Assembly: GCA_037178625.1 (NCBI GenBank) | Contig: CM074144.1 | Location: 1,860,001-1,924,000, forward strand | Source of the DNA: Skeletonema tropicum | Taxonomy: Eukaryota > Bacillariophyta > Thalassiosirophyceae > Thalassiosirales > Thalassiosiraceae | DNA: 64,000 nt | Direction of reading: 5' to 3' | Shown here: positions 1 through 11,193 of the stretch, piece after piece | How positions within the stretch are numbered: position 1 is the first letter of the stretch | Layout of the letters: each line of letters begins with the position of its first letter | The notes under the pieces: model-generated | The model's database searches: none | What the model was told of the DNA's origin: nothing | The model's input: only the letters and a program-made list of their open reading frames with translations | Program-made: the position numbers and the translations under genes

Positions 1-3000
1 TCAGAGAAAAAATCCACCGAGTCCACGTTAGTCACATTGCTTTCCTCTTCAGATGAACACTGCCAATCCTCTTCATTTGGAATTTCCCCTTGTTTGGGTT
101 CATGAATTTACACAACCAATTCATGGTCTGAGCCATTTGAAACTCACTTGCGCTTCCCGTATGATTTTGGGTCTTTTTGACCAAACAGTCGTCTGCAAAC
201 TTTCTCAACAGCTGGAGAATGCTTGCCTTGGTCATGGGATAGTTTGCCCATTCTCTCAACTCGTGCTTGATATCATCTGGATCAAAATATTTGTGCGCAA
301 AGCTTAGTCGAACTATCGAACGCATAAGCTGCTGCGCATTGGTGTCCTCCCAGTACTTCTCTTTCGTACTCTCTTCAGCTAAGCCCCACGATATCTCCTC
401 CTCAAAAGCATTTTGAATCCATTTCCGCCCACCTTTGATTGGTCCGATCTCACGAAATGTGTGACGCACGAAATTTGAATCATCGGGCATCTTCTCTTTT
501 GCACCAGTCATTGCCTGGGAAAAGGTGTCCCCTTGCCGGATACGACGATCAATTCCAATGATATAGTTTTGCATCTTGATGGAAACAGTCAGGTCATTAA
601 TCGTTGTTAGCACTGTTACACAACTGAAACCGTTTGAATCGAGAACGTCGCGGCAATTGCCTGTAGCGCGTCCTAGAGTCTGAATTGCGCTTGATGTGTG
701 GTGTCCTCTGCCTAGATTCATCAACATGTGCGTTACTCCCCTGAAGAATCTGAACGGTTAGTTGACAGCGTCACAGTTGAGAAACAGAAGTCACATCTCT
801 TACCTCTTATCTGACCGAAAAGAAATACCTCGTCGCATTTTGGTATAACCGAAGACGAAGATGGGGACAGATAATCCAAATATTGCATCTAAACAATTGA
901 GAAGATCTCCGATCAAATTGTTACGCCATTTCTGCAACTCGGAGCTGGCCGAAGAGAATTGCCATTCATCGGCCATCGTAGAATCAGGTAAATCAGGTAT
1001 TTTACCAATTGCCTCTAGTCCTGGTGGCAATCGAACGTGAATACCCCTCCCAGATATTGTAACAGCGATGAGAGCAACCTCCTTCTTACGATACAGTGCC
1101 TGAACTGTTTTAGCTTTTTGATATATGTTGTTGTCAGCGTAAACGCGAGGGCTCGAGGCGTCTAGTAATAGAACGCCTTTCTCATGTCCAAGTGCGTCGT
1201 CATACAATGCCTTGACTTTTGGATTTGCGTAAGGAACTCTAATACCATCAAATTCGTGTCCTACTGATGTCAATTCGTTCTGTTGTAGGTACACTTTCTT
1301 TCCATCTCTGTCAATTAAAGGTTCAATGTCTTCTACGCCAAGATAGTTTGAGTTAGGAGAAAAATTGATGAAGTCAATATCTTCTCCACTAGTTTCCTCT
1401 TTAAAAGCAATCTCAAGCATGACTGGTATTGGAGTCGCTGAAATCATGACAGTCTGTTGAGCAGAATGATCAGAGTTAAGTTGAGAGGAAAGGGAGAGAT
1501 GTTTGAATTTCACACAACAAGTGAGTCGTTTCTTACCATAGTTGGATTCGTAGCACGCAGTTCTTCCAGCTCTTGCTCAAACACCTGCCTCCTGTCTTCT
1601 GTTCTGAACATTGCATCCGCTTCATCCACTACAAGGATGTATTTTCCGCCAGGATTCTTTTCCCTAAAGAGCTCTAATGCCCTTTTTGCTTTCTGTACCT
1701 GCGCCTTCGTATCAGAGATAACTAGCATTCCACCGTGAGTCTCACCCTTGCCAGCAAAGGCTCTTTCTATTTTGGCATTCTTCTCTCTGGGCTTCATTCT
1801 ATCTTTCTTGCTCGATGCTACAAAAGAGAGGAAAATAATTATGCTCAAGTGAGTGGGACGTTGTTTCTCTAAAGCACACACTACCGTCATATTGACACTC
1901 ACCGACAACTATGTGCTCCTTTCTCACAAGGGTGCCATTCGCGAGATCCATCAGCTTCTCGTTCAGATCTATTGATTCGTCGACCCCTTTTGTCAGCACT
2001 ATGATAGGTATCCCTAACACTCCGCCCATACTCTGGATTACTCCCTTCACGGCAGATTTACCACTTTGGGTACGCCCGGCCACGACGAAGGTTTTTCCGT
2101 TGTGATCTTTCTGGCCCACCCTATCATGAAACAAGCGTAGTGCCTTGCCTAGAAAGCTTTCATGATCAAAGCTCCCGATTTTCTCCTTAAGATTCGGTGA
2201 CTTCATTGTTGCAGCACTACCCTCTTCAATGACTTTGTCAAGAAGTCCGGGAGTTGAATTCACATGGTTGTAGTGCTTCAAATTGTCTTCGTTGTACGGA
2301 GATCCTAAACAAGTGTTGATGTAATCGTTCGCAAAAGTGTAGTGCTTTGCTGTGTCGTCGTGCTTCTTGCGGATCTCATGAAACTTTTTCTCGTCAAATT
2401 GCCCCAATATATCGACAGAGTTGTTATGTAACCATTTCGATGCAATAACCAAATTTTTTACCCAATCTGTCCACAACTCTTCCAATTCTCCATTCGATGC
2501 ACGTTCCTCAACACTATGAAGAGCGTCCACCGAAATGATACCGTATTTTATCATTTGCGATCGGCCAATCTTTGTCATGCCGATTGCCTCACAGATTTTC
2601 TGGGCAATAAAATACGATAAGGAGCATAAAAATGAGTTTGAATTCAAAGTCAAAGAGACAAAGAGGTGGGAACTCACAAAACGCTAGACAGACTTACATT
2701 CATCTCTGCGTCCATCCTATCGCCGTCATCTTCGCTGAGCAGGGTCACATTAATATCGGCGACAATTCTATCGTCGCTATCTTCGCTGAGCAGACTTACA
2801 TTCACCTCTGCGTCTTTGCAGCTTTTTACCCAATCTTCCCACACGTCTTCATCGAAATCCTCCATCACATTCACTTCAGGATTCCTACGTCTCCACACAG
2901 CCGCCAACAGCAATTTCTGTCTGATTTCCTCCGCCATCGATCTCAATTCACCATTTTCGAGGCGAAACTTGAGCTGCAACAAATCATCAAGATTGCAAAT

Positions 3001-3174
3001 GTCATATTCAGTAGCTATTTGGCGGCGTTTCTTCACTCTGAAGCCAATCTCGGAGCACACGCGCTTTCGAAACAGAGAGCAAAATTGTGAGCAAATGTGA
3101 TGATAAATTGCATTGTTACAATATTTACTGTGTGGGGTGTTCTGCACATCACTTACCTCTAGCTCACCGTCCAT
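1..3174 (-). CDS. SF2 helicase-like protein resembling bacterial Z1 ATPases, multi-exon, 3' end outside the window
   Basis: Exons that keep phase with GT-AG introns are 3157-3174, 2698-3063, 1903-2599, 1537-1817, 804-1453, 148-740 and 1-88 (continuing past the edge). The join at 148/88 removes a 59-nt intron; reading through it instead gives a stop at 32-34. Motifs in order: Walker A AGRTQSGKS (about 2070), Walker B VVDEADAMF (about 1630), motif III ISATPIP (about 1440), motif V RRGISF (about 825) and motif VI QTLGRATG (about 680). The QSGKS form of Walker A and the RGISF...GR layout recall bacterial Z1-domain helicases, which often sit beside C5 DNA methylases; that family assignment is my inference. 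The N-terminal exon carries three short degenerate repeats (VNVSLLSED-like). The neighbouring methyltransferase diverges from it. An ATP-dependent DNA or RNA translocase is likely; the substrate is unknown. Confidence 0.72.
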
Positions 3175-3612
3175 CTTGATCTTGTTACAAATTCTACTAC
3201 ATTCACATACAACTGGGTGAAAGTAAGCGGCAGCTGAAATGATACTACTTCGGAAGACATACATCAAATATATAATTTTGCAAAAGATCTTTCTGGGAAA
3301 ATGTCCAATGTAATTAGGAATCAGTACCAAGGAGTCCGAAAACATACCAATGCATTTCGCCTACTTTCCTTCGCGGCCAGATGTAGATATATGATACTTA
3401 GAGCCAGACCAGATAGATGATAGTTGATGATGATTGCTGCTTCCATCGCCTCAGCATCTGCGCTGCCGCAGCATCTAGATGCGTCCATTCGTGTTACTTG
3501 AACGACGTAGTGATGGCGTAGGGATGGCCGAAGCATCCGTCGAGGAAGTTCAGATTGACCATACCTAAAGAATAGCAGCATCTGCAGCCGTGTATAGGTA
3601 TATATTATCATC
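3175..3612. promoter_or_regulatory. Shared divergent intergenic region between helicase-like gene and DNA methyltransferase
   Basis: These 438 bp separate the two start codons (3174 on minus, 3613 on plus) and hold no convincing exon. The sequence is A/T-rich around 3250-3330 and more mixed at 3420-3600. A bidirectional promoter is inferred from layout only; I saw no recognisable element. Confidence 0.4.
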
Positions 3613-5922
3613 ATGACGCGACACAAGCAGGAGCAACAACGCATTGAGCTACTCGAGGGCCTTATCGTCGAGATTGAAAATCGGCGGAAGGAAGAAGTCT
3701 CATGTCGCAAACGAATGAATGATACTATTGGAAGCAGCTTTCTTGAGGAAGAAGCTGGTGAGTGTATCTAATTTGATTGGCAACGAGAAAGATGCAGTGT
3801 CCCTCTACTAACACTCATTCTACATACATCTTCTCTATGCATGCAGGGGTGAACAAAATTTACGACAATAGGTTGAGTTCCCTACAAAAGGAATTAGATG
3901 CGCTGAAACAGCGAGCAGACTCTCGTCGAATGTTATCAGAAAATAGTCGCCAAGCAAAGAAGGCGAAGAGACAATATCGGGATAGCGTTGATGAAGAAGA
4001 GTCGAGCAGGAGTGATAGTGTTGAACGTTTATCCTCGGACAATAATTCTACTGATGCACAAGACCAAGATGATGATAGTGTTGTCGTATTAGATCAGGAA
4101 GTTATTGAGATTGACGATTCTTCCAGTGACGATTCTTCCAGTGATGATTCTTCAAGCGATGATGGTGCATTTAATGATACCGTTGAACCGCAAGATAATG
4201 ATAGTGAAAGTGGAGAATCAAATGATATGGCGTCAAATAATGTTGTCAGTACAGTAGATGAGCAAACAAGAATGGATGAGAACGACACATTTACTGAAAC
4301 GGACTTTTACGCTGATGTTGATGGAGAGAAGGAGGACGACGATACTGTGATTAAAGAGACCGAACAATTCTACAAATCTAAGATTAGCCAAAGTAAATTG
4401 CACATGGCAGTTCAGGGCTTCCAATTGCAGAGAGAGAAGCAAAGTAGGGACAGAGGTCTAAGCGCAAGTGCAAAGGGTAGGGATAATCTTGTCGTATTCG
4501 ATCCAGCTGCTGTGGAATTTGAAGGCAATTCGTTTCACAGGAATAAATGCTACACATTGAAAGGGGAAGATACCATAGTTGGAATCCAGCGGTTCATATC
4601 AGCAGATACTGCTCTATGCATCTTAGTGGCTGGTTTCAATCACACGATATTAGGTGAAGCGGGGGCGGACCTAAAGAAGGGTGCATTTGTACAAGTATTC
4701 AACTGCGTCAAAGAAATGTCACTGTCAGATTTAGAGGAAGAATCAGACGCAGTTGATCAGATTCCTCGTATGATTTATCAAGCTCAAACACCTGGCAAAT
4801 GGTACTCGTTTGGGTACTTTTATAATCGTACTAGGGTGAAAAGATTGCGAAGGAGGGAAAATATACGATCTTTAGAGCTATTTGCAGGGGCAGGTGGGAG
4901 CCTGCAAGGGTGAGTTAGTTTGATATTGATGCATAGATGCTTGTTCGTGATTAGACTGGAAGGATCTCACTAAATGCAATGACTTGTTTCCCTCTCCAAG
5001 CTATCACAACGCCGCATTCCACACGGTCATGGCGGTAGAAAAAGATAAAGATTCAGTTCTTACACTGAAAGCGAACAATAAAGATTTGAAGGTCTACGAC
5101 GGCTGTATCAAGACATTTAATCAGGACTTTACAAAAATGGCTCTTGCTCTTGGCCGCATCGATCACATTCACTTCAGCAGTCCTTGCCAGGATTTCTCCA
5201 CAGCAAACAGGAGAATGGCGAACAGTGTCGGAGAAAATGAGCCAAGAGAACGAGCAGACTTATCCTTGCTACTTGTGGATCTCATCAGGAAAACTTCTTG
5301 CGACACGGCTGTATTTGAGAATGTCGTTGGGATTTGGAGTAGAAGAAGCTGCCGATATCTCCATACTACTACAGCAGAGATTATCAAGTTAGGCTACCAA
5401 GTCCAATGCACAGTCCTGCGTGCTTGTGATTTCGGCGATCCCCAAAAGAGACCTCGGTTTTTCATGTTCATTGCAAAGAATAATGTGCCGCTTCCTCTGA
5501 TTCCATCGCCGACTCATGGAGACGATTTGGATTGGCCATATGTTACAGTGAAAGATGCTTTGTCTCGGGTCAGCAATGACGATTCGTTAACAAACATGGA
5601 AGGTCGACGTACAAATTTAGAGCCTGGCCAGCATGGTCACATCCGCCTTGACGGTAACGATGTTGCACCTACACTATGTGCGTCTGCACGCACGCCCTTT
5701 CACTACGCTGAGGACCGATTAATCAATGTAAGGGAGGCTGCAACACTCCAGTCTTTTCCCGAGTGGTATACGTTCCAAGGGAGTCTTACAAGCCAATATC
5801 GTCAAGTTGGTAACGCCGTACCTGTTCAGTTGGCCACAGCTGTGGCGAAGAGTGTTCGAGATGTTCTCATATATGAATATGAGGAAGAAGGCAGTAATAA
5901 CGTGGATACAGTTGATGAGTAG
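3613..5922 (+). CDS. DNA (cytosine-5) methyltransferase with acidic N-terminus, three exons
   Basis: Exons 3613-3757, 3847-4909 and 5001-5922 join in phase to give 709 aa. Introns of 89 and 91 nt have GTGAGT donors. The first exon is coiled-coil-like and the second opens with a Ser/Asp repeat (SSDD repeated, residues about 140-155). Residues about 266-382 look like a BAH-type region, called weakly. The catalytic domain has all the expected C5-MTase motifs: I LELFAGAGGS (about 390), IV with catalytic Cys in SPCQDFS (about 462), VI FENV (about 509), VIII QKRPRF (about 549), IX RLINVREAATLQSFP and X QVGNAVP (about 672). Motif I spans the second intron. The enzyme should transfer a methyl group from SAM to cytosine C5 in nuclear DNA. 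All key residues are intact. It diverges from the helicase-like gene. The DNMT class cannot be fixed by eye. Confidence 0.92.
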
Positions 5923-6037
5923 ATAATTCGATACTCTATCTATTATGACGGGCATGATCCGAGTGGCTCTGAAAGTTGCAATACTCTTCCCTTAACACTA
6001 AGCGTGTATTTTCCACCAAACATTTCTCAATCATTTA

Positions 6038-6998
6038 CTATAATCCAAACTCTTTCCAGCCCTTGAGATCGAGGAATCCTTGGCTAGAACCATCACCATC
6101 GAAGCTGCAATGTATCTGCTCCCCTTTCTTTATATCACGCAGAGCGTATTCGTCAACCTGGAAAATGTGGAAGGACAAATAATGACATCATAACATGTTA
6201 TGAAGAATGAGTTCAAGACACAATAAAGACTTGCCATACAGCCGTAATCATGCAGCAGAGCAACATTCTACTCACCACGCAGTTTTTACCTCCGATGCAT
6301 CCACAGTTCGTTGCTCCCCCTCCATCTTTCATGAATGAATGATAGTCCATTACGGCCACAATCGCTGACTCACCATTCGGTCCAAAATTACTCTGCGGCA
6401 ATGAAAACTTCATAAAGTCACATGCTTCTTCATTTGTTTTCAAGTCCTTCAAGAAGTTTTGAAAGGAGTAACCACTGGAAAAATACGCCAAATTTGTTGT
6501 CTTCCCATAAATCTCCCCCTTCTTGATGTCTCTGGTTGCAAATACTCCACGCCCCGTCCCATCATTTGTCTCTTTTGGTTCGGTGGGCGGGACAAAATCA
6601 GAAGGAGCCTCCGATGTAATAAAATGAGGATCACCCTTCCCACCATTCTTTTTCCAAATTCTGTAGAATTTCCCCCACCATGCTTGGAAGTACAGTTCCC
6701 AACCGCCACTGTTGCGCGTATCGCAATTACGTGATTTGTAAATTTGCCTCAACGTAAATGACGCAGGCTTTTTATTCTTCCAATAGCTGGCGTCGTCGTC
6801 ACTTGGATGAACCATCCGCACGATTATTTGATATCCAATTAAGATGGCACATGCTACCTTCGCCGCCGTGAGAAGGGGCGATTTATTGTTGGATCGTTTG
6901 GAATATTTTGAGTATGTCCTTTCACCACCGTTTGCACCAAATGATGATGGCAAGACTACATTATTGCTACTGCTGTTGAAATGATTAGGTCTCCTCAT
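6038..6998 (-). CDS. SET-domain protein with N-terminal membrane anchor, two exons
   Basis: Exons 6276-6998 and 6038-6157 join in phase across a 118-nt intron to give 280 aa. Residues about 43-64 form one hydrophobic segment after a Ser/Lys-rich N-terminus. The SET start is clear (GRGVFATRDIKKGE), and the C-terminal exon supplies the end of the fold (ALRDIKKGEQIH, with Phe rather than the usual Tyr soon after). Between them, where SET methyltransferases normally carry an NHSC-type motif, this protein has GGATNCGCIGGKNC, so SAM-binding activity is uncertain. SET enzymes methylate lysines on histones or other proteins; the membrane anchor argues against a purely chromatin role. The neighbouring methyltransferase gene converges on it from the left (5922 versus 6038). 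Confidence 0.72.
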
Positions 6999-7231
6999 CT
7001 TTCACTCTTCACTCCTTCAGTACTCAGTACTCAGCACAGCTCGTCGACAACAGTACTACTCCTGAGGATGGAGGCGATTATGTATGGACGGTGGACATTG
7101 CTTGTAAGTAGCTTGTACATCTGACATCTGAAAAGAGAAGACATTAATTTTTGGGTGTAGGAATTAATAATATTTACGTACCAACTTCAAGCTACATACT
7201 GCTACGAAGCTCTATCTCTCAAGCTGCCTGC
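6999..7231. other. Non-coding flank left of the fold-back element
   Basis: A short stretch upstream of the SET gene containing its presumed promoter. I see no gene or clear motif in it. Confidence 0.4.
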
Positions 7232-8334
7232 TCCCCGAAAAAGGTATGTAAGATACTGGTACGTAAAGTACTATACTACTAGGTACCTATCTACGGTATC
7301 ATAAGTAGTTACATATCTACATAAGGTATGTAGTACCTTACACAATGTACCTGTACATCAGCTGACGTCCGCTGATGTCCGCTCACCAGCGGACGTCCGC
7401 TGACATCCGTTCATGATTGAACGAGGGGAGTGATGCAATAACACATGTTATCACGATGTTCAACAACGACGGCAGCAACGACGTTGGGGGGGTTAGCCAC
7501 TTATCCTAGGGATAGCGCAGGCTCGTATTCTTCCTCGCTACGGCGGGGCGGGGAGATGCCGAAAAACGAAGGGGAACTGCACAACTGTTGTTGTGCGGCC
7601 CCGCATCATAGAGAAATTATAATATTTAGCCTTTTGCAGCTGGAGGAGGTTGTGGGCTCGGTAAGGATCTTCGGACCACATCAGCTGCGGATACACCGGT
7701 GACCGCTGGTGGTGATCGTGGCAAATCTAATAGACCGAGTAGGAGACTTGCTGATGAGTATGTGAAGGCATCAAGCGTACAGCAACTCGATTATAATATT
7801 ATTCAGTTGCAACTAATACAAATAAGATTAAACCATCATAATAAATAGAAGGATTTACTAATGAAGCACGGCTATTAAATCAACGTTATCTGTTAAAGTC
7901 ATTCAATGAGGGCGATCTTTTATTATAGTATATATTTATCGAAATACGTTTGGCTATAATTTCGCAGTTCCCCTTTGTTCCTCTTCTATCTCCCCGCCCC
8001 GCCGTAGCGAGGAAGAAAACGAGCCTGCGCTATCCCTATGATAAGTGGCTAACCCCAACGTCGTTGTTGCCATCGTTGTTGATCATCACTCCCCTCGCCC
8101 CGTGCCTCGTTCCTCGTTCAATTCAACAACATGAAACAAGAGTTGTCCGCTCGTGTCCGCTTATCAGCGGACGTCCGTTCACATCAGCTGACGTCAGCTG
8201 ACGTCAGCTGACGAGTACGTAACTTAAGGTACTACATACCGTATGTAGATATGTAACTACTGACGGCATCGTAGATAGACACCTAATGGTACAAGTACTT
8301 TACGTACTAGTAGTGTACATACGTTTTTCGGGGA
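7232..8334. mobile_element. 1.1-kb fold-back (long-TIR) element without coding capacity
   Basis: The left arm (about 7232-7582) and the right arm (about 7965-8334) are inverted copies of each other, beginning CCCCGAAAAA on both ends. Matching landmarks include the TAGTTACATATCTACAT block, the AGCGGACGTCCGCTGA block and the GGCGGGGCGGGGAGAT block close to the centre. The arms are imperfect (small indels). The 380-bp centre is A/T-rich and has no ORF. No clear target duplication is seen at the ends chosen. Best read as a MITE or fold-back element. Confidence 0.75.
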
Positions 8335-8760
8335 TCTTCCTGTGCCAGTGCGCAGCCTGTGGAAACAAGCACACAAGCGGGAGAGGGGGAGACTCCAACT
8401 GTTGGTTCAATGATGTCTAGAGAGGTAGCTATTTATTATGCAACTTTACCTTATTTCCTAGGAGAGATATGGATACTTATGCGCAGCGTTGAAGGTTGGT
8501 AGAAGTAGCAAACGAGGAAGGCAAGGTCTCTTGTGTGATTTTCTTTCAAGGTTTCTTTGTACTTAGGAGTCACTATGACTATGACACAAAGTTACCTGCA
8601 TTATTCATCCTAATTGAGCTCATCATCGCTAGTAATTCCTATTAGTGACTGCCGTCATTAAAACACTAAATACGATGATTTGGGCCTTGCTCCACTTCAA
8701 GACTCGTCTCATTTCTTCATGGTAACCATACCAGCTCGTGGTGAGTAGGAGGAAATCAAT
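8335..8760. other. Intergenic, with a short repeat shared with about 60,180-60,270
   Basis: There is no gene here. The part around 8388-8470 (AGACTCCAA, TGTTGGTTC, TCTAGAGAGGTAG in order) resembles 60183-60270 in the same orientation, suggesting a dispersed low-copy repeat of unknown kind. Confidence 0.35.
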
Positions 8761-11193
8761 TCAAAGGAGAGCGACATCATTAAATGAGTTAGGAAAATCA
8801 TTGCTCAACACGATACGAAGACTCCCATCGGCCGCCACCTCATCAACCACCTTGCCCATGGGCACTGAAATTGCAGCTGCACCGACAGGCATCCCATCCA
8901 CACTTTGGGCTTGGACCTCCTTCTCAGAATCACATTCAAGCAATGCGTGGCAATGAATATCACCAACGCTGGTCATTGTAAGCGCGTAAATGATCTCTGG
9001 TGCCTCATCATAACCCATTTTATCCTTCCAATCAACTCTTCTCAAGGCAGAATTGGAAGAGCAACGTAATGTGGCAAGACCCACGCGGAATGTCTTGTCG
9101 GAGCAGATAGGTAGTGGGTAGATATTACTCCTTGCAATACACGACGTTGAATGTTTGGCCGATGGAGCTTCTACGAAGCTAGATGCTTCCAGTGGCATGG
9201 TTTGAAATCGAGGCATGGTGGTAGGAAGTTGGTATGTGTGCAACGAGTAGGTATTTGGATCCTTCTTCAAGCCAAACATTATCGGTGGCGTGTCATGCAT
9301 CGGCCATTGTTGCTCTGAAGCGTCACTACAATCACCTTTTCTACACTTATTGCTCGACAGCGGTTGTGACATTATCATACCAGCACCATAAAACCCAGCA
9401 ACGCCCAACTCCGGCCCAAAATCATCACTCAACTGTGCCAAGTTAAAGCACATCACTACATTCGCAGCGTTGTGACGAATATCCAAAGCCCACACCTTGC
9501 AAGCGGATGAGGAACTCACCCATAAGAAATGTTTGTAGCGTAAATCATTCATGATGCCATTGATCGAATGTACTCCCTCTGGCATATACTCTGCTTTACT
9601 TGGACTCCACGCATGCAATGCAGAGTCATTTCGTAAATTGATTTTGAAGAGACTGTGACCATACCCACCCCGCAACGCTCCACCGTTATTGACATCTTTG
9701 TCTTTATTGTATGGTTTGGGAACATTTGTCGAACGTGCGGCTGCCCACAGCACAGACATTTCGGATGCATGATACTCAATCAAAGAGATATTCGCCAGTG
9801 AGGACAACGTATGCTTCGAGACCCTGGATTCATGACCAAATTGTACGACTTTATGGATGGTGGTACAATCGATGCCACGGATCGTCTGGTCTTTATTCGA
9901 ACGTGATAAGATCGCAAAGGATGGGTTGGCAAATGGAGAAAAGATGACTTTTGGATCACAAGCCACATACGCTGGTAAATACGATGGCTGTGTTGGCTTG
10001 CACAAGTCAATTCGAGATAGCTCCATCAACTCGAAGGTGGTGGAACACTGCCCATCTCGTTTTTTCGACAATAATGACGCATGGTCACTTTTATCGCAGC
10101 TATCGCCATTGTTACTGTGGGCTTCTTCTTCCTCCAAACTACTGTCCTTGGAGCATGCCCTGGCAAGAATGACAACACAATACCGTGATGTTCGCACTAC
10201 CACACACTCACTCTGCCGATCCTCCTCCTGATTCATTCGTTTGACCTTGCTCGTTACTTCCATGCCACATATTGAAATCTGTAATATTGTCCCACCTACA
10301 TCGATAGTATTGCTGTTTTGAGGTCGACTACGCTCTCCCTCACCATGATGTCGTGGCAAGATCAATTTGTCAATAGTTACAGATGACAACCTCTCTCCGA
10401 CTGGATGAACCAAGAACGAACTTGGAGTTGTCGTTGCTGCCATTGCGTCATCTTTACCACTAATACTATCACTGCTGTCGTCGTCGGCAGCAAGAGACAT
10501 AGATGCGTCACAGCACTGATGGCAAGTACACATGATCGCAACAAGACAATTGCCATATCCCAACGCTCCACCCACTTCATTTTTCCTTGTTGTTACTTCC
10601 GTCACTTCTTTGCGATCGTCGTCATCGTCGTCATCGTCATCATTAGGTCCTTCTCCAAGTGGCCTCTTCTCGGGATTACTGTCGTTTGCATGCTTTGCAA
10701 GATTACATTCTGGCGGTACATCACCATTGTCTAAACCGAACGTGTAGTATTGCAACGCCAATCTTTTCGTTTCGTTGATGTCTTTACTACTCTCGGAACT
10801 ATTGTCGTTTTCATTCTCCGTTTCATCTGAGCCATTATCATCATCGTCATTATCACGATTGGATTTGTGTCGTTTCGATGACCGCCTGCTCGAACCATCA
10901 GCTGATGATGATGTGTTGCCAGCTGTAGATCCTACTTCCTCTCGCCTCCTCTTTCGCGGCACCTGTGCCTTCTTCTTCTTCCCGCCATCAAGATGAAACC
11001 ATTTACGAAACGGATCGTCCTCCAAATATTCCTTCATGTGGATCTGCTGTGGTGTGAATGGGTCGGGATGAAATCTCTGCTGCTGCTGCTGATGGGTGGT
11101 GGTGGTGATGTGTCGTTTTTGTTTGGAGTTTTTATCATCGTGGCGGTAGAGGAGGGTTGGTGCTCCGAGCATTTCATAGCGGACTGACTTCAT
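8761..11193 (-). CDS. Unrecognised 810-aa protein with charged, low-complexity N-terminal half
   Basis: A single uninterrupted frame starts at ATG 11193. Residues about 35-45 include a Gln run. Residues about 70-210 alternate Lys/Arg-rich stretches (KKKKAQVPRKRRREE) with Asp and Ser runs, typical of nuclear proteins. The C-terminal half (about 420-800) has spaced hydrophobic strands with motifs such as FLWVSSSSACKVWALD and SVLWAAARS that resemble beta-propeller (WD-like) blades, but no canonical WD repeat is visible. A transcription- or chromatin-associated scaffold is conceivable; I do not assign a function. Codon use and intactness support a real gene. Confidence 0.65.
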   Translation of the reverse strand: MKSVRYEMLGAPTLLYRHDDKNSKQKRHITTTTHQQQQQRFHPDPFTPQQIHMKEYLEDDPFRKWFHLDGGKKKKAQVPRKRRREEVGSTAGNTSSSADGSSRRSSKRHKSNRDNDDDDNGSDETENENDNSSESSKDINETKRLALQYYTFGLDNGDVPPECNLAKHANDSNPEKRPLGEGPNDDDDDDDDDRKEVTEVTTRKNEVGGALGYGNCLVAIMCTCHQCCDASMSLAADDDSSDSISGKDDAMAATTTPSSFLVHPVGERLSSVTIDKLILPRHHGEGERSRPQNSNTIDVGGTILQISICGMEVTSKVKRMNQEEDRQSECVVVRTSRYCVVILARACSKDSSLEEEEAHSNNGDSCDKSDHASLLSKKRDGQCSTTFELMELSRIDLCKPTQPSYLPAYVACDPKVIFSPFANPSFAILSRSNKDQTIRGIDCTTIHKVVQFGHESRVSKHTLSSLANISLIEYHASEMSVLWAAARSTNVPKPYNKDKDVNNGGALRGGYGHSLFKINLRNDSALHAWSPSKAEYMPEGVHSINGIMNDLRYKHFLWVSSSSACKVWALDIRHNAANVVMCFNLAQLSDDFGPELGVAGFYGAGMIMSQPLSSNKCRKGDCSDASEQQWPMHDTPPIMFGLKKDPNTYSLHTYQLPTTMPRFQTMPLEASSFVEAPSAKHSTSCIARSNIYPLPICSDKTFRVGLATLRCSSNSALRRVDWKDKMGYDEAPEIIYALTMTSVGDIHCHALLECDSEKEVQAQSVDGMPVGAAAISVPMGKVVDEVAADGSLRIVLSNDFPNSFNDVALL

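Noticed and set aside
32..147. Stop codon ending the helicase gene at 32-34
   Set aside because: A GTGAGT donor at 147 and an acceptor at 89 restore an acidic open frame to the edge, so the stop lies in an unspliced reading.
7445..7702. Small ORF in the fold-back element
   Set aside because: Lies in the repeat arm and centre, with no coding features.
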